The notes under the pieces are model-generated. The model worked only from the letters and a program-made list of their open reading frames with translations. It had not been told where the DNA came from and searched no databases. A stretch of DNA of 6,979 bases from DATGHS01 sp035307785 (GTDB taxonomy: Bacteria > Planctomycetota > Planctomycetia > Gemmatales > Gemmataceae): contig DATGHS010000419.1 in the NCBI GenBank assembly GCA_035307785.1, positions 1-6,979 on the forward strand, read 5' to 3'. The position numbers and the translations under genes were made by a program. Positions 1 through 5,949 of this stretch are shown here, piece by piece. Numbering within the stretch: position 1 is the first letter of the stretch; the number at the start of each line of letters is the position of its first letter.

Positions 1-17
1 CATCGCAGCGGCTTCTT

Positions 18-491
18 TTACTCCTGGGACCCTTTTTTGGCCGCAACCTTGGCCTTTGCGTAGGCATTGCGCACCGCTTTATCGATTGCTAAATCATTCC
101 CGCCACGATAGTAACATTGCCGTCGCCGTGATCCGACGGCGAAGGCGCTGGTTTCCTCATCAGTCCAAAACAAGTAGACTTGGATTTCGCTTCCATCTAC
201 AGTTTCAATGTTTAGGACTCCATGGACGACCCATTGCGTTGTGTCCATGAAATCGATGTATTTAGGCTCCAGAGAGTGCAAAATAATCGGTGTGTCTTCC
301 GCCTGAACTTCAAATTCGGGTACCTCCCGCAAGTTCTTGGGTTCATGGGGGAATAGCTTGGCGGTCATTCGCCTGACCTTCGTCGGGTCGGGAAGCCGTT
401 GGGAGAAATTGGGCACAATCTCGTAAAGTGCGACCACTGTGATCGCCAGCACACCAAACAAGAGCCATTTGACAGCAGTACGCCATTTCAT
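18..491 (-). CDS. Membrane-anchored protein of unknown function, last gene of the partner-switching cassette
   Basis: A 157-residue protein I do not recognise. Residues about 8-26 form one hydrophobic segment (WLLFGVLAITVVALYEIV) after a short positive N-terminus (MKWRTAVK). This fits a single N-terminal anchor or uncleaved signal, with the rest outside the membrane. The soluble part (about 30-157) has a proline/charge-rich linker, then a region with alternating hydrophobics (WVVHGVLNIETVDGSEIQVY) suggesting beta strands. It ends in an Ala/Lys-rich helical tail (AIDKAVRNAYAKAKVAAKK). The ATG lies 8 nt after the phosphatase stop, and a weak GGAAG sits about 11 nt upstream inside the end of that gene, so it is probably co-transcribed. 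Its G+C is visibly lower than that of the other genes, which suggests separate acquisition or relaxed codon use. It could be an output or sensor of the cassette, but only position supports that. No stop or frameshift is seen. Confidence 0.75.
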   Translation of the reverse strand: MKWRTAVKWLLFGVLAITVVALYEIVPNFSQRLPDPTKVRRMTAKLFPHEPKNLREVPEFEVQAEDTPIILHSLEPKYIDFMDTTQWVVHGVLNIETVDGSEIQVYLFWTDEETSAFAVGSRRRQCYYRGGNDLAIDKAVRNAYAKAKVAAKKGSQE

Positions 492-499
492 TGCGCTAA

Positions 500-2119
500 C
501 TACTTCCGGCTAAACCCCACCACCGTCATGTCGTCGCCTTGTGGCCGGCCGGCGGCGAACTGTTTGACATCAGCCAGGATGGCCGCGCCAACGGCAGCGG
601 GGCCGGGCAGCGCTTTGCGGATCACCTCCTTCAGCCGCTCGGGGCCATACAGTTCGCCAGTGGCGTTACGGGCTTCGGTGATGCCGTCGGTCACGAGCAG
701 CCAGGTGTCGCCGGGCTCCAGCGTGAGCGTCAGTTCCTCGTAGGGCCGGTCGATGATGCCGAGCGGCAAACCGGCGATTGCTTCTCCCATCTCGGCCACG
801 TCGCCGGTCTTGGCGTCGCGGCGCAACGGCGGCAGATGGCCTGCGTTGACAAGCGTTAGTGTGAAGTTGTTGAGATCAATCACGATGGCGGCGAACGTAA
901 CAAAGCGGCCTTCGCTTCCGGCCCGGTCGAGCAGCGTGTTAAGCCGGCGAACCGCGGCGGGAGCCGTGGGCTCCGTGGCGAGGCAAAACCGGGCCGCGGC
1001 CGACAGCCGGGCCATGAGCAGTGCGGCTGAAACACCTTTGCCGGAAACATCGCCCAGCGTGACGGCCAGCCGGTTGCCGGGCAATGGAATGTAATCGTAG
1101 TAGTCGCCGCCGACGAATTGAGCCGAGGCGTAGTAGTCGAAAAACTCCATCTGCTCCACGTGCGGCCGCTCCGCCGGCAGAAAGCTCTTTTGGATTCTCG
1201 AAGCGCCTTCGAGTTCCCGCAACTCGTGATGCATGCGGGCCAGCTCGACGGCTCGCGCGGCCTGCGTGCTGGCGCTGGCCAGCACGTCGAGATCTTCCTG
1301 GCGAAACGGGTGGCCTTTATCCGGCGTATCCAGTTGAACGACGCCCAGACACTCGCCCGACTGCGTCAACAGCGGCACGCACATGATCGACCGGATCTGG
1401 TGCAGCCGCACGCTCTGGCTGAAATCGAAGCGTTGATCGGCCCCGGCATCGATGCTCAGAATGGCCCGGCCGGTTTTCACGGCGTGGCTGATAATCGTCT
1501 GACTGATCGGCAACGTGTTTCGGCCGGGGTCTTTGCGAAAGCGCGTGGCCTTCGGCGCGAACTGGCCGGTGGCGGCATCGCGCAACAGAATGAAGCCCCG
1601 GTCTGCTTGCGGGAAGATCACGAACAGGCTTTCGAGAATCTTCGGCAACACGTCTTTCAGTTCCAGAATGTTGCCCAAATTGCGGGAGATTTCGAGCACG
1701 GCACGAAGTTTGTCTTCCGGCTTTACCTCCAGGCGCAAGTTCTCGCCGACTTCCAACGCCGAGACAATGGAGCCCGACTTAAGGTCTTCAACCACAGGCG
1801 GCAGGCCCATTGTCTTCTCGAAATCTTGCTTGGTTGTCTCTTCGCGACAAAAAGTGGCGTCGAGACCGCAGAGTTCGACGTGGTCGTTGTCTTGCAACGG
1901 CGCTCGCTGTTGAAGCCGCTGGCCGTTCACGAAGGTCCCGTTCAAGCTGTCGAGGTCTTCGATGAAATAGTCGTTGCCGAGCTTCACGATCATCGCATGC
2001 CGGCCGGAAGTGCGGCTGGAAGGAACAACAATATCGCTGGCCGGATCACGGCCGATGATCGTGACCTTGGCCCGCAGGCGGTACTCGCGATCCTGCGTGC
2101 GATCTCGCAGTACGGCCAT
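500..2119 (-). CDS. FHA-GAF-SpoIIE (PP2C-type) serine phosphatase, RsbU-like
   Basis: A 539-residue cytoplasmic regulator with three domains. Residues about 15-92 are an FHA phosphothreonine-binding domain (IGRDPASDIVV; SGRHA at 38-42; LNGTFVNG at 59-66). Residues about 140-295 are a GAF sensor domain. Residues about 330-539 are a SpoIIE/PP2C phosphatase with its metal-binding motifs: GGDYYDYI at 337-344, GDVSGKGVSAALLMA at 356-370, NAGHLPPL at 425-432, VTDGITEA at 476-483 and GDDMTVV at 528-534. Family knowledge: such enzymes dephosphorylate a phospho-STAS antagonist and so release the partner switch, here presumably the product of 2238-2582 just upstream. FHA suggests input from a Hanks-type Ser/Thr kinase; the GAF ligand is unknown. 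The ATG at 2119 is chosen over an in-frame TTG at 2161 because AAGGAG lies 6 nt before it and the FHA begins soon after. Oddity: the FHA motif usually SRxH reads SGRH. No transmembrane segment is visible. Confidence 0.93.
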   Translation of the reverse strand: MAVLRDRTQDREYRLRAKVTIIGRDPASDIVVPSSRTSGRHAMIVKLGNDYFIEDLDSLNGTFVNGQRLQQRAPLQDNDHVELCGLDATFCREETTKQDFEKTMGLPPVVEDLKSGSIVSALEVGENLRLEVKPEDKLRAVLEISRNLGNILELKDVLPKILESLFVIFPQADRGFILLRDAATGQFAPKATRFRKDPGRNTLPISQTIISHAVKTGRAILSIDAGADQRFDFSQSVRLHQIRSIMCVPLLTQSGECLGVVQLDTPDKGHPFRQEDLDVLASASTQAARAVELARMHHELRELEGASRIQKSFLPAERPHVEQMEFFDYYASAQFVGGDYYDYIPLPGNRLAVTLGDVSGKGVSAALLMARLSAAARFCLATEPTAPAAVRRLNTLLDRAGSEGRFVTFAAIVIDLNNFTLTLVNAGHLPPLRRDAKTGDVAEMGEAIAGLPLGIIDRPYEELTLTLEPGDTWLLVTDGITEARNATGELYGPERLKEVIRKALPGPAAVGAAILADVKQFAAGRPQGDDMTVVGFSRK

Positions 2120-2125
2120 TTCTTT

Positions 2126-2131
2126 CTCCTT
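2126..2131 (-). promoter_or_regulatory. Ribosome binding site of the FHA-GAF-SpoIIE phosphatase
   Basis: On the minus strand the sequence reads AAGGAG, then 6 nt, then ATG at 2119-2117. It is the strongest Shine-Dalgarno match in the window, and it decides the start against the longer TTG-initiated reading at 2161, whose first codons overlap the intergenic repeat. Confidence 0.8.
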
Positions 2132-2155
2132 ACTTCGAGCTTCGCCACCTGGGCG

Positions 2156-2240
2156 TGACAAGGTGGCAAAGTGAGGGGGGTGACAAGTGACACGGCATCA
2201 GCCGCGGTCTGGTTCACCTTGTCACCCCGTCACCTTGTCA
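2156..2240. repeat. Octamer tandem repeat with inverted copy, long hairpin between antagonist and phosphatase genes
   Basis: On the minus strand, starting at the STAS stop codon, the sequence reads TGACAAGG, TGACGGGG, TGACAAGG, TGA: an 8-bp tandem repeat. After a 23-nt spacer the inverted family follows (TCACTTG, TCACCCCCC, TCACTTTG, CCACCTTG, TCAC). The arms can pair as 2156-2165 with 2231-2240 (10 bp) and 2177-2187 with 2218-2228 (11 bp). The left arm carries about one extra octamer (2166-2176) as a bulge. The central spacer holds a small CGGC-ATCA-GCCG stem at 2193-2204. The TGA stop of the STAS gene lies inside the repeat. No T-run follows, so it is not a typical terminator; mRNA processing or attenuation between the two genes is possible but inferred. 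Confidence 0.8.
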
Positions 2241-2582
2241 TTTTTTCTTCTCAAATGCCTTGACTGCATCATCCACGTCCGGCAGAATTTCGCAAATGCG
2301 ATGCAGGCGAATCAATTCAAATACGGTCAGCACGGGTTTGTTCACCCGACAAATCTTCAGGTCGCCGTTGACGCTGGACAGGTACTTCAGGCAGGAGAGG
2401 ATTGCGCCGCAGCCCCGGCTATCGGCGAATTGAACGCGGTTGAGATCGAGCACAATCTTGTTCTGGGCATGCAGCACGGGATCGATCTCGCGGCGAAAAT
2501 CGTCGGCGTTGCTGGCGTCCAGCTCTTCCGCATGCACTTCCACCACGGCCACATTGCCAACAATGTTCACCGTAAATTCCAT
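2238..2582 (-). CDS. STAS-domain anti-sigma-factor antagonist (SpoIIAA/RsbV-like)
   Basis: A 114-residue single-domain STAS protein, about the usual length for SpoIIAA/RsbV antagonists. The N-terminal strands (TVNIVGNVAVVEVHAEELDASNADDFRR) are followed by IVLDLNRVQFADSRGCGAIL. There D54-S55-R56-G57 matches the conserved D-S-x-G loop, and Ser55 is the expected phosphorylation site. The C-terminal part (LKICRVNKPVLTVFELIRLHRICEI) fits the final strand and helix of the fold. Known role in the family: unphosphorylated antagonist binds its kinase/anti-sigma partner and releases that partner's target; phosphorylation ends this binding. The kinase gene ends 14 nt upstream and the phosphatase starts 118 nt downstream, so all three partner-switch roles are in one transcript order. 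GGAG lies 6 nt before the ATG. The stop codon is embedded in the octamer repeat. The Cys at 58, where Leu or Ile is common, looks unimportant. Confidence 0.92.
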   Translation of the reverse strand: MEFTVNIVGNVAVVEVHAEELDASNADDFRREIDPVLHAQNKIVLDLNRVQFADSRGCGAILSCLKYLSSVNGDLKICRVNKPVLTVFELIRLHRICEILPDVDDAVKAFEKKK

Positions 2583-2596
2583 CGTAATCTCCGAAT

Positions 2597-3016
2597 TTAT
2601 TGGACTGATCGGCGCTTCACCATCCGGATCCCGCTTTTTCCTTTCTCCTCCTGAAGATAGGCCACGTCATCCACCGACTCGCGAATGAGAAACACACCAA
2701 ACCCGCACTGCCGGCTGCCGTCGAACGAGGGCGGCGCCACGCTCTCCGGATCGAAGGAGTACCCGTGATGATACATGGTAACGGTGATTTGTCCCTCGTT
2801 CCCTTCCACCGTGACATCGACCGGCCGGCCCGGCTCCCGGTCGTAGGCGTGCAGCATGATATTCGTGGCCGCCTCGCTAACGGCCAATTCCAATTTGGCC
2901 AGTGCTTCTGTCGCCGATGGCTCGGGCCAGAGCGCGCGGCACTGCTCGCGCACGAAGCCGCGGATTTCGGCCAGTTGCTCCAAATCGCTTGTGAACCGGC
3001 GGCTCGCTTGTTCCAT
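2597..3016 (-). CDS. HATPase-type serine kinase / anti-sigma-factor-like protein (RsbW/SpoIIAB-like)
   Basis: A 139-residue GHKL-fold (HATPase_c_2) protein, first gene of the minus-strand cassette. The N-box is clear at 43-58 (ELAVSEAATNIMLHAY), with Glu48 and Asn52 as the expected catalytic/metal-binding pair. The G2-like box is GFGVFLIRESVDDVAY at 105-120, and a C-terminal strand reads SGIRMVKRR. The G1 region (MYHHGYSFDP, 81-90) is atypical: the family's D-x-G-x-G becomes H83-x-G85-x-S87. Nucleotide binding may therefore be altered, or this may be a known planctomycete sub-type with the PPSFDGS loop. Expected role: phosphorylates the adjacent STAS antagonist on Ser55 and binds a target when the antagonist is phosphorylated; that target is not visible here. 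AGAGGA lies 7 nt before the ATG. The gene diverges from glgP across a 149-bp region. Confidence 0.87.
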   Translation of the reverse strand: MEQASRRFTSDLEQLAEIRGFVREQCRALWPEPSATEALAKLELAVSEAATNIMLHAYDREPGRPVDVTVEGNEGQITVTMYHHGYSFDPESVAPPSFDGSRQCGFGVFLIRESVDDVAYLQEEKGKSGIRMVKRRSVQ

Positions 3017-3165
3017 GCCCGCGTCCTCTTGGCAACTTCCCTTATCATACCGAAAGTACCGAATGCCAATGGCAGATTGAAATCAAAATCTGGAAATGCC
3101 CGGCGACGGTAGTCCTTGCGCTTGTATGCTTTCGGTAGTGAGTTTTCTTTTTGCGAGTGACTCTT
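3017..3165. promoter_or_regulatory. Divergent control region between the kinase cassette and glgP
   Basis: This 149-bp stretch separates two outward-facing genes and must hold both promoters unless they lie further in. Visible elements: TACCGAA twice in direct orientation with a 9-bp step (3048-3054, 3057-3063) and once inverted (3131-3137). The first and third extend to a 9-bp inverted match, TACCGAAAG (3048-3056) with CTTTCGGTA (3129-3137). A perfect TGCCA-A-TGGCA palindrome is at 3064-3074. A -10-like TATGAT for the kinase gene lies at 3049-3044 on the minus strand, and TATGCT for glgP at 3125-3130; neither has a convincing -35 at 16-18 nt. The TACCGAA copies overlap or adjoin both -10-like sites, as operators would. 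Binding is inferred. Confidence 0.45.
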
Positions 3166-5619
3166 ATGAATCCTACTGCGATTGATGCGGTTCCGGATAT
3201 GGCGGCGCTGCGGCAAGCGATCCTCGAACACGCCACCTACTCGCTGGGGGCGAGCCTGCAGGAACTTCCGCCGCATGAAATGTTTCAGGCTGTGGCCCTG
3301 GGTGTGCGCGACCTGCTGGTGGATCGGCTGCTCGACACCAAGCGGCGCTACCAAGGCGCCTCGGCCAAGCGGCTCTATTATCTTTCGCTCGAATTCTTGA
3401 TCGGCCGCTCGCTCACCAACAATTTGCTGAACCTCGGCATGCTGGAAACGTGCCGTGAGTTGCTGCGCGAAATGAACCTCGACCCGCATGAGATTGAAGA
3501 AAGCGAAGTCGATGCCGCGCTCGGCAATGGCGGCTTGGGCCGGTTGGCGGCCTGCTTCCTCGATTCGCTGGCCACGCTCGACATGCCGGGCTTCGGTTAC
3601 GGCATCAATTACGAATACGGCTTGTTTCGCCAGGAGATCAAAAACGGTCAGCAAGTGGAACGGCCCGATAACTGGCGCACCTATGCCTCGCCCTGGCAGA
3701 TTGAGCGGCCGCAAGAGGCCGTCCTGGTTCCCGTCTACGGCCGGGTGGAACATGCCACCGACCGCGCGGGCGGCTACAACCCCATGTGGCTCGACTGGAA
3801 AACAGTCATCGGTGTGCCCCATGACATGCTCATTGCCGGCTATGGCGGTAAGACGGTGAATTACTTGCGGCTTTACTCGGCCCGGGCGTCGCAGGAATTC
3901 GACGTGGCTATCTTCAACGACGGCGATTATTTCCACGCGGTGGAAGAGCGCGTGCAGTCGGAAAAAATCACCAAAATGCTTTACCCCAGTGATTCGCAGG
4001 CCGCGGGCCGGGAGCTTCGATTGGTGCAGGAGTATTTCCTGGTGGCCTGCGCCATGCGTGACATTGTGCGGCGGCACCTGCGCGACCACCTGGACTTCGA
4101 TTCCTTCCCGGATCAGGCGGCCATTCAATTGAACGACACCCATCCGTCGCTGGCCGTGGCCGAACTGATGCGGATTCTGGTGGACGAAAACAATCTCGAA
4201 TGGGACAAGGCCTGGCTAATCACCACCGCCACCTTCGCTTACACCAACCACACGCTCATGCCGGAAGCCCTCGAACGCTGGCCGGTGGCCCTGCTGGAAA
4301 AAGTGATTCCCCGCCATCTCCAAATCATCTACGAGATTAACCGCCGGTTGCTGGAGAGCGTAAGCAAGCGCTGGCCGGGCGACGTGGGCAAGCTCGAGCG
4401 CATGTCGCTTTTCGAGGAAAACAACATCAAGCAGGTCCGCATGGCGAACCTGGCCATCGTCGGCAGCCACGCGGTGAACGGCGTGGCGGAAGTGCACAGT
4501 GAACTGGTGAAGACCAAACTGGTGCCCGACTTCTACGAGTTCTGGCCCGAGAAGTTCCAGAACAAGACCAACGGCGTGACACCGCGGCGCTGGCTGGGAC
4601 TCTGCAACGCCGGCCTGACGAAGCTCATTGTGGATTCCATCGGCGAACATTGGATCACCGATCTGGATGAATTGCGGGCGCTGGAGCCGCTTCGCAATGA
4701 GGCCGCCTTCTGCGATCGCTTCTTGGCCGTGAAGCGCGAAAACAAGCAACGGTTGGCGAATTCCATTGCCGATCTGACCGGTGTGAAGGCTTCGCCCGAT
4801 TCGCTCTTCGACATCCAGGTGAAGCGCATTCACGAATACAAGCGCCAACTGCTGAACGTCTTGCACATTGTCCATGACTATCTGGCGCTGGTCGATGACC
4901 ACGTGACCCCTCTGCAACCGCGCACCTACGTCTTTGCCGGCAAGGCCGCGCCCGGCTACGTGGCCGCCAAGCAGATCATCCGCCTGATCAACGACGTGGG
5001 CCAGATCATCAACAACGATCCGCGTTCGCGCGACTGGATGAAGGTGGCCTTCGTGCCCGATTACCGCGTGTCGCTGGCCGAGATCATCATTCCCGCGGCT
5101 GACCTGAGCGAACAGATTTCCACAGCCGGCACGGAGGCGTCGGGCACCTCGAACATGAAGTTCGCGCTGAACGGCGCTCTCACAATGGCCACGCTCGACG
5201 GCGCCAATATCGAAATCCGCGAAGCGGTGGGGCCGGAGAACATTTTCATTTTCGGTCTGACCGTGGAACAAGCGCAGGCCGCGCTCGCCCAGGGTTACAA
5301 GCCGCGCGAAATCTACTTCCGCAGCCCAATAGCGCAGCGCATCCTGCAAGCCTTTCGCGACAACCGCTTCTGCCCGCGCTCCCCCGGCCGGCATGAATGG
5401 GTCTACGCCCGGCTGCTCTCCGACGGCGAGCCATACCTGCATCTGGCCGACCTGGAATCGTACCTGCAAACGCACAAGCAAGCCGAGCAACTCTACCGCG
5501 ACCGCAGCGCCTGGGCCGCGAAAGCGATCCTCAACGTAGCCCGCATGGGCCGCTTCAGCAGCGACCGCACCATCCGCGAATACGCGAAGGATATCTGGGG
5601 GTTAAAGAGCGTGCGGTAA
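3166..5619 (+). CDS. glgP: Glycogen / alpha-glucan phosphorylase (GT35 family)
   Basis: An intact 817-residue enzyme, close to the roughly 815 residues usual for bacterial GlgP. It catalyses phosphorolysis of alpha-1,4-glucan to glucose-1-phosphate using pyridoxal phosphate, in the cytoplasm, as the main step of glycogen breakdown. Signatures run the full length: YLSLEFLIGR at 72-81, GNGGLGRLAACFLDS at 120-134, GYGINYEYGLFRQ at 144-156, NDTHP at 323-327, KRIHEYKRQ at 553-561, and the PLP segment EASGTSNMKF, whose Lys665 should form the Schiff base with PLP. The start is the ATG at 3166; a TTG at 3151 and GTG at 3157 are in frame, but homology begins later and neither has a better ribosome site. 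The Shine-Dalgarno is weak. The gene is alone on this strand: no other glycogen-metabolism gene is in the window. Placement opposite a signalling cassette suggests, but does not prove, regulatory coupling. Confidence 0.97.
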   Translation: MNPTAIDAVPDMAALRQAILEHATYSLGASLQELPPHEMFQAVALGVRDLLVDRLLDTKRRYQGASAKRLYYLSLEFLIGRSLTNNLLNLGMLETCRELLREMNLDPHEIEESEVDAALGNGGLGRLAACFLDSLATLDMPGFGYGINYEYGLFRQEIKNGQQVERPDNWRTYASPWQIERPQEAVLVPVYGRVEHATDRAGGYNPMWLDWKTVIGVPHDMLIAGYGGKTVNYLRLYSARASQEFDVAIFNDGDYFHAVEERVQSEKITKMLYPSDSQAAGRELRLVQEYFLVACAMRDIVRRHLRDHLDFDSFPDQAAIQLNDTHPSLAVAELMRILVDENNLEWDKAWLITTATFAYTNHTLMPEALERWPVALLEKVIPRHLQIIYEINRRLLESVSKRWPGDVGKLERMSLFEENNIKQVRMANLAIVGSHAVNGVAEVHSELVKTKLVPDFYEFWPEKFQNKTNGVTPRRWLGLCNAGLTKLIVDSIGEHWITDLDELRALEPLRNEAAFCDRFLAVKRENKQRLANSIADLTGVKASPDSLFDIQVKRIHEYKRQLLNVLHIVHDYLALVDDHVTPLQPRTYVFAGKAAPGYVAAKQIIRLINDVGQIINNDPRSRDWMKVAFVPDYRVSLAEIIIPAADLSEQISTAGTEASGTSNMKFALNGALTMATLDGANIEIREAVGPENIFIFGLTVEQAQAALAQGYKPREIYFRSPIAQRILQAFRDNRFCPRSPGRHEWVYARLLSDGEPYLHLADLESYLQTHKQAEQLYRDRSAWAAKAILNVARMGRFSSDRTIREYAKDIWGLKSVR

Positions 5620-5655
5620 ACCACTTGTCCGATCCGAACGGTTGCACCCGCTTTT

Positions 5656-5698
5656 CCCTCTCCGCTCGGGGGAGAGGGGCAGGGGTAAGGGGAAGGGA
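5656..5698 (+). terminator. GC-rich inverted repeat downstream of glgP, possible terminator or dispersed repeat
   Basis: CCCTCTCC (5656-5663) pairs with GGAGAGGG (5671-5678) around a 7-nt loop, 36 nt after the glgP stop. A purine-rich run continues to about 5698 (GGGGCAGGGGTAAGGGG). There is no T-tract after the stem, so a Rho-independent terminator is doubtful, although the only T-run (TTTT, 5652-5655) precedes the stem and would serve the opposite strand. The CCCTCTCC/GGAGAGGG core with a trailing G-rich arm resembles a dispersed intergenic repeat seen in many GC-rich bacteria; that comparison is from memory. Confidence 0.45.
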
Positions 5699-5704
5699 GC
5701 GGTT

Positions 5705-5854
5705 GGCATCCCGGAGGGATGCCAGCTATTAGCCGGTGGTTGAGCGCAGCCATGGACATCCCGGAGGGATGCCAGTTATTAGCTGGTGGTTGAGCGCAGC
5801 CATGGGCATCCCGGAGGGATGCGAGCTATTAGCCGGTGGTTGAGCGCAGCGATA
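5705..5854 (+). repeat. Left type A REP-like array, three 50-bp units
   Basis: Three tandem units start at 5705, 5755 and 5805, exactly 50 bp apart. Each has a hairpin head, GGCATCCCGGAGGGATGCC in unit 1 (8-bp stem, 3-nt loop). A 27-nt tail follows, beginning AGCTATTAGCCGGTGGTTGA and ending GCAGC, then a 4-nt linker (CATG). The tail contains the small palindrome GCTA-T-TAGC (5725-5733 in unit 1). Unit 2 has one stem mismatch (GACATCCC) and two tail changes; unit 3 has a last-pair mismatch. Only unit 3 runs on into GATACCACCGG, which completes a second hairpin. There are no unique spacers, so this is not CRISPR. The array starts 85 bp after glgP. Confidence 0.92.
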
Positions 5855-5861
5855 CCACCGG
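5833..5861 (+). repeat. Second (tail) hairpin completing the terminal type A unit
   Basis: CCGGTGGT (5833-5840) pairs perfectly with ACCACCGG (5854-5861) around the 13-nt loop TGAGCGCAGCGAT. Units 1 and 2 of the same array have the left arm but lack the right arm, because they jump to the next unit after GCAGC. The same palindrome occurs in the opposite orientation in the type B units at 5972-6000, 6051-6079 (one mismatch) and 6172-6200. Confidence 0.85.
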
Positions 5862-5884
5862 TCGGCTGAGGTTTATTGAGGAAC

Positions 5885-5949
5885 GCGACCCCGGCAGGGG
5901 TCGCAGCGTCGTTTCCAATACCGGCGCGCTGCGACCCCTACCGGGCTCG
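5885..5949. repeat. Inverted pair of type B hairpins (BIME-like)
   Basis: GCGACCCC-GGCA-GGGGTCGC (5885-5904) is a perfect 8-bp hairpin whose loop reads GGCA. The next hairpin (5932-5949) is in the opposite orientation (CGACCCC-TACC-GGGCTCG, one mismatch). The symmetry extends outside the stems: GCAGCG at 5903-5908 matches CGCTGC at 5927-5932. So 5886-5908 and 5927-5949 form an inverted repeat of about 23-nt arms. Two hairpins facing each other around a short linker is the layout of bacterial interspersed mosaic elements. Confidence 0.8.

Noticed and set aside
1118..2158. 346-residue open frame on the plus strand
   Set aside because: Antisense shadow of the FHA-GAF-SpoIIE gene, whose frame carries intact motifs throughout.
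2120..2161. TTG start at 2161 for the phosphatase, 14 residues longer
   Set aside because: The ATG at 2119 has a strong AAGGAG at ideal distance, and the extra residues would be encoded by the intergenic leader and the edge of the octamer repeat.
3151..3165. TTG start at 3151 giving a GlgP five residues longer
   Set aside because: ATG at 3166 is the more usual start codon, family similarity begins later, and no better ribosome site supports the TTG.
2617..4143. 508-residue open frame on the minus strand across the kinase gene and the first part of glgP
   Set aside because: It runs antisense to clear GlgP motifs and out of frame with the kinase; no family motif of its own. Long antisense frames are common in GC-rich genes.
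4216..5490. 424-residue open frame on the minus strand within glgP
   Set aside because: Antisense shadow of the conserved phosphorylase coding sequence; low-complexity composition rich in His, Val and Gly and no recognisable domain.
5493..5759. 88-residue open frame on the minus strand
   Set aside because: It spans the glgP 3' end, the G-rich inverted repeat and the first repeat unit, so the product would be a chance chimera.
5705..5854. CRISPR array, because of the regular 50-bp spacing
   Set aside because: Whole 50-bp units are repeated with no unique spacers, there are only three units, and no cas gene is near.
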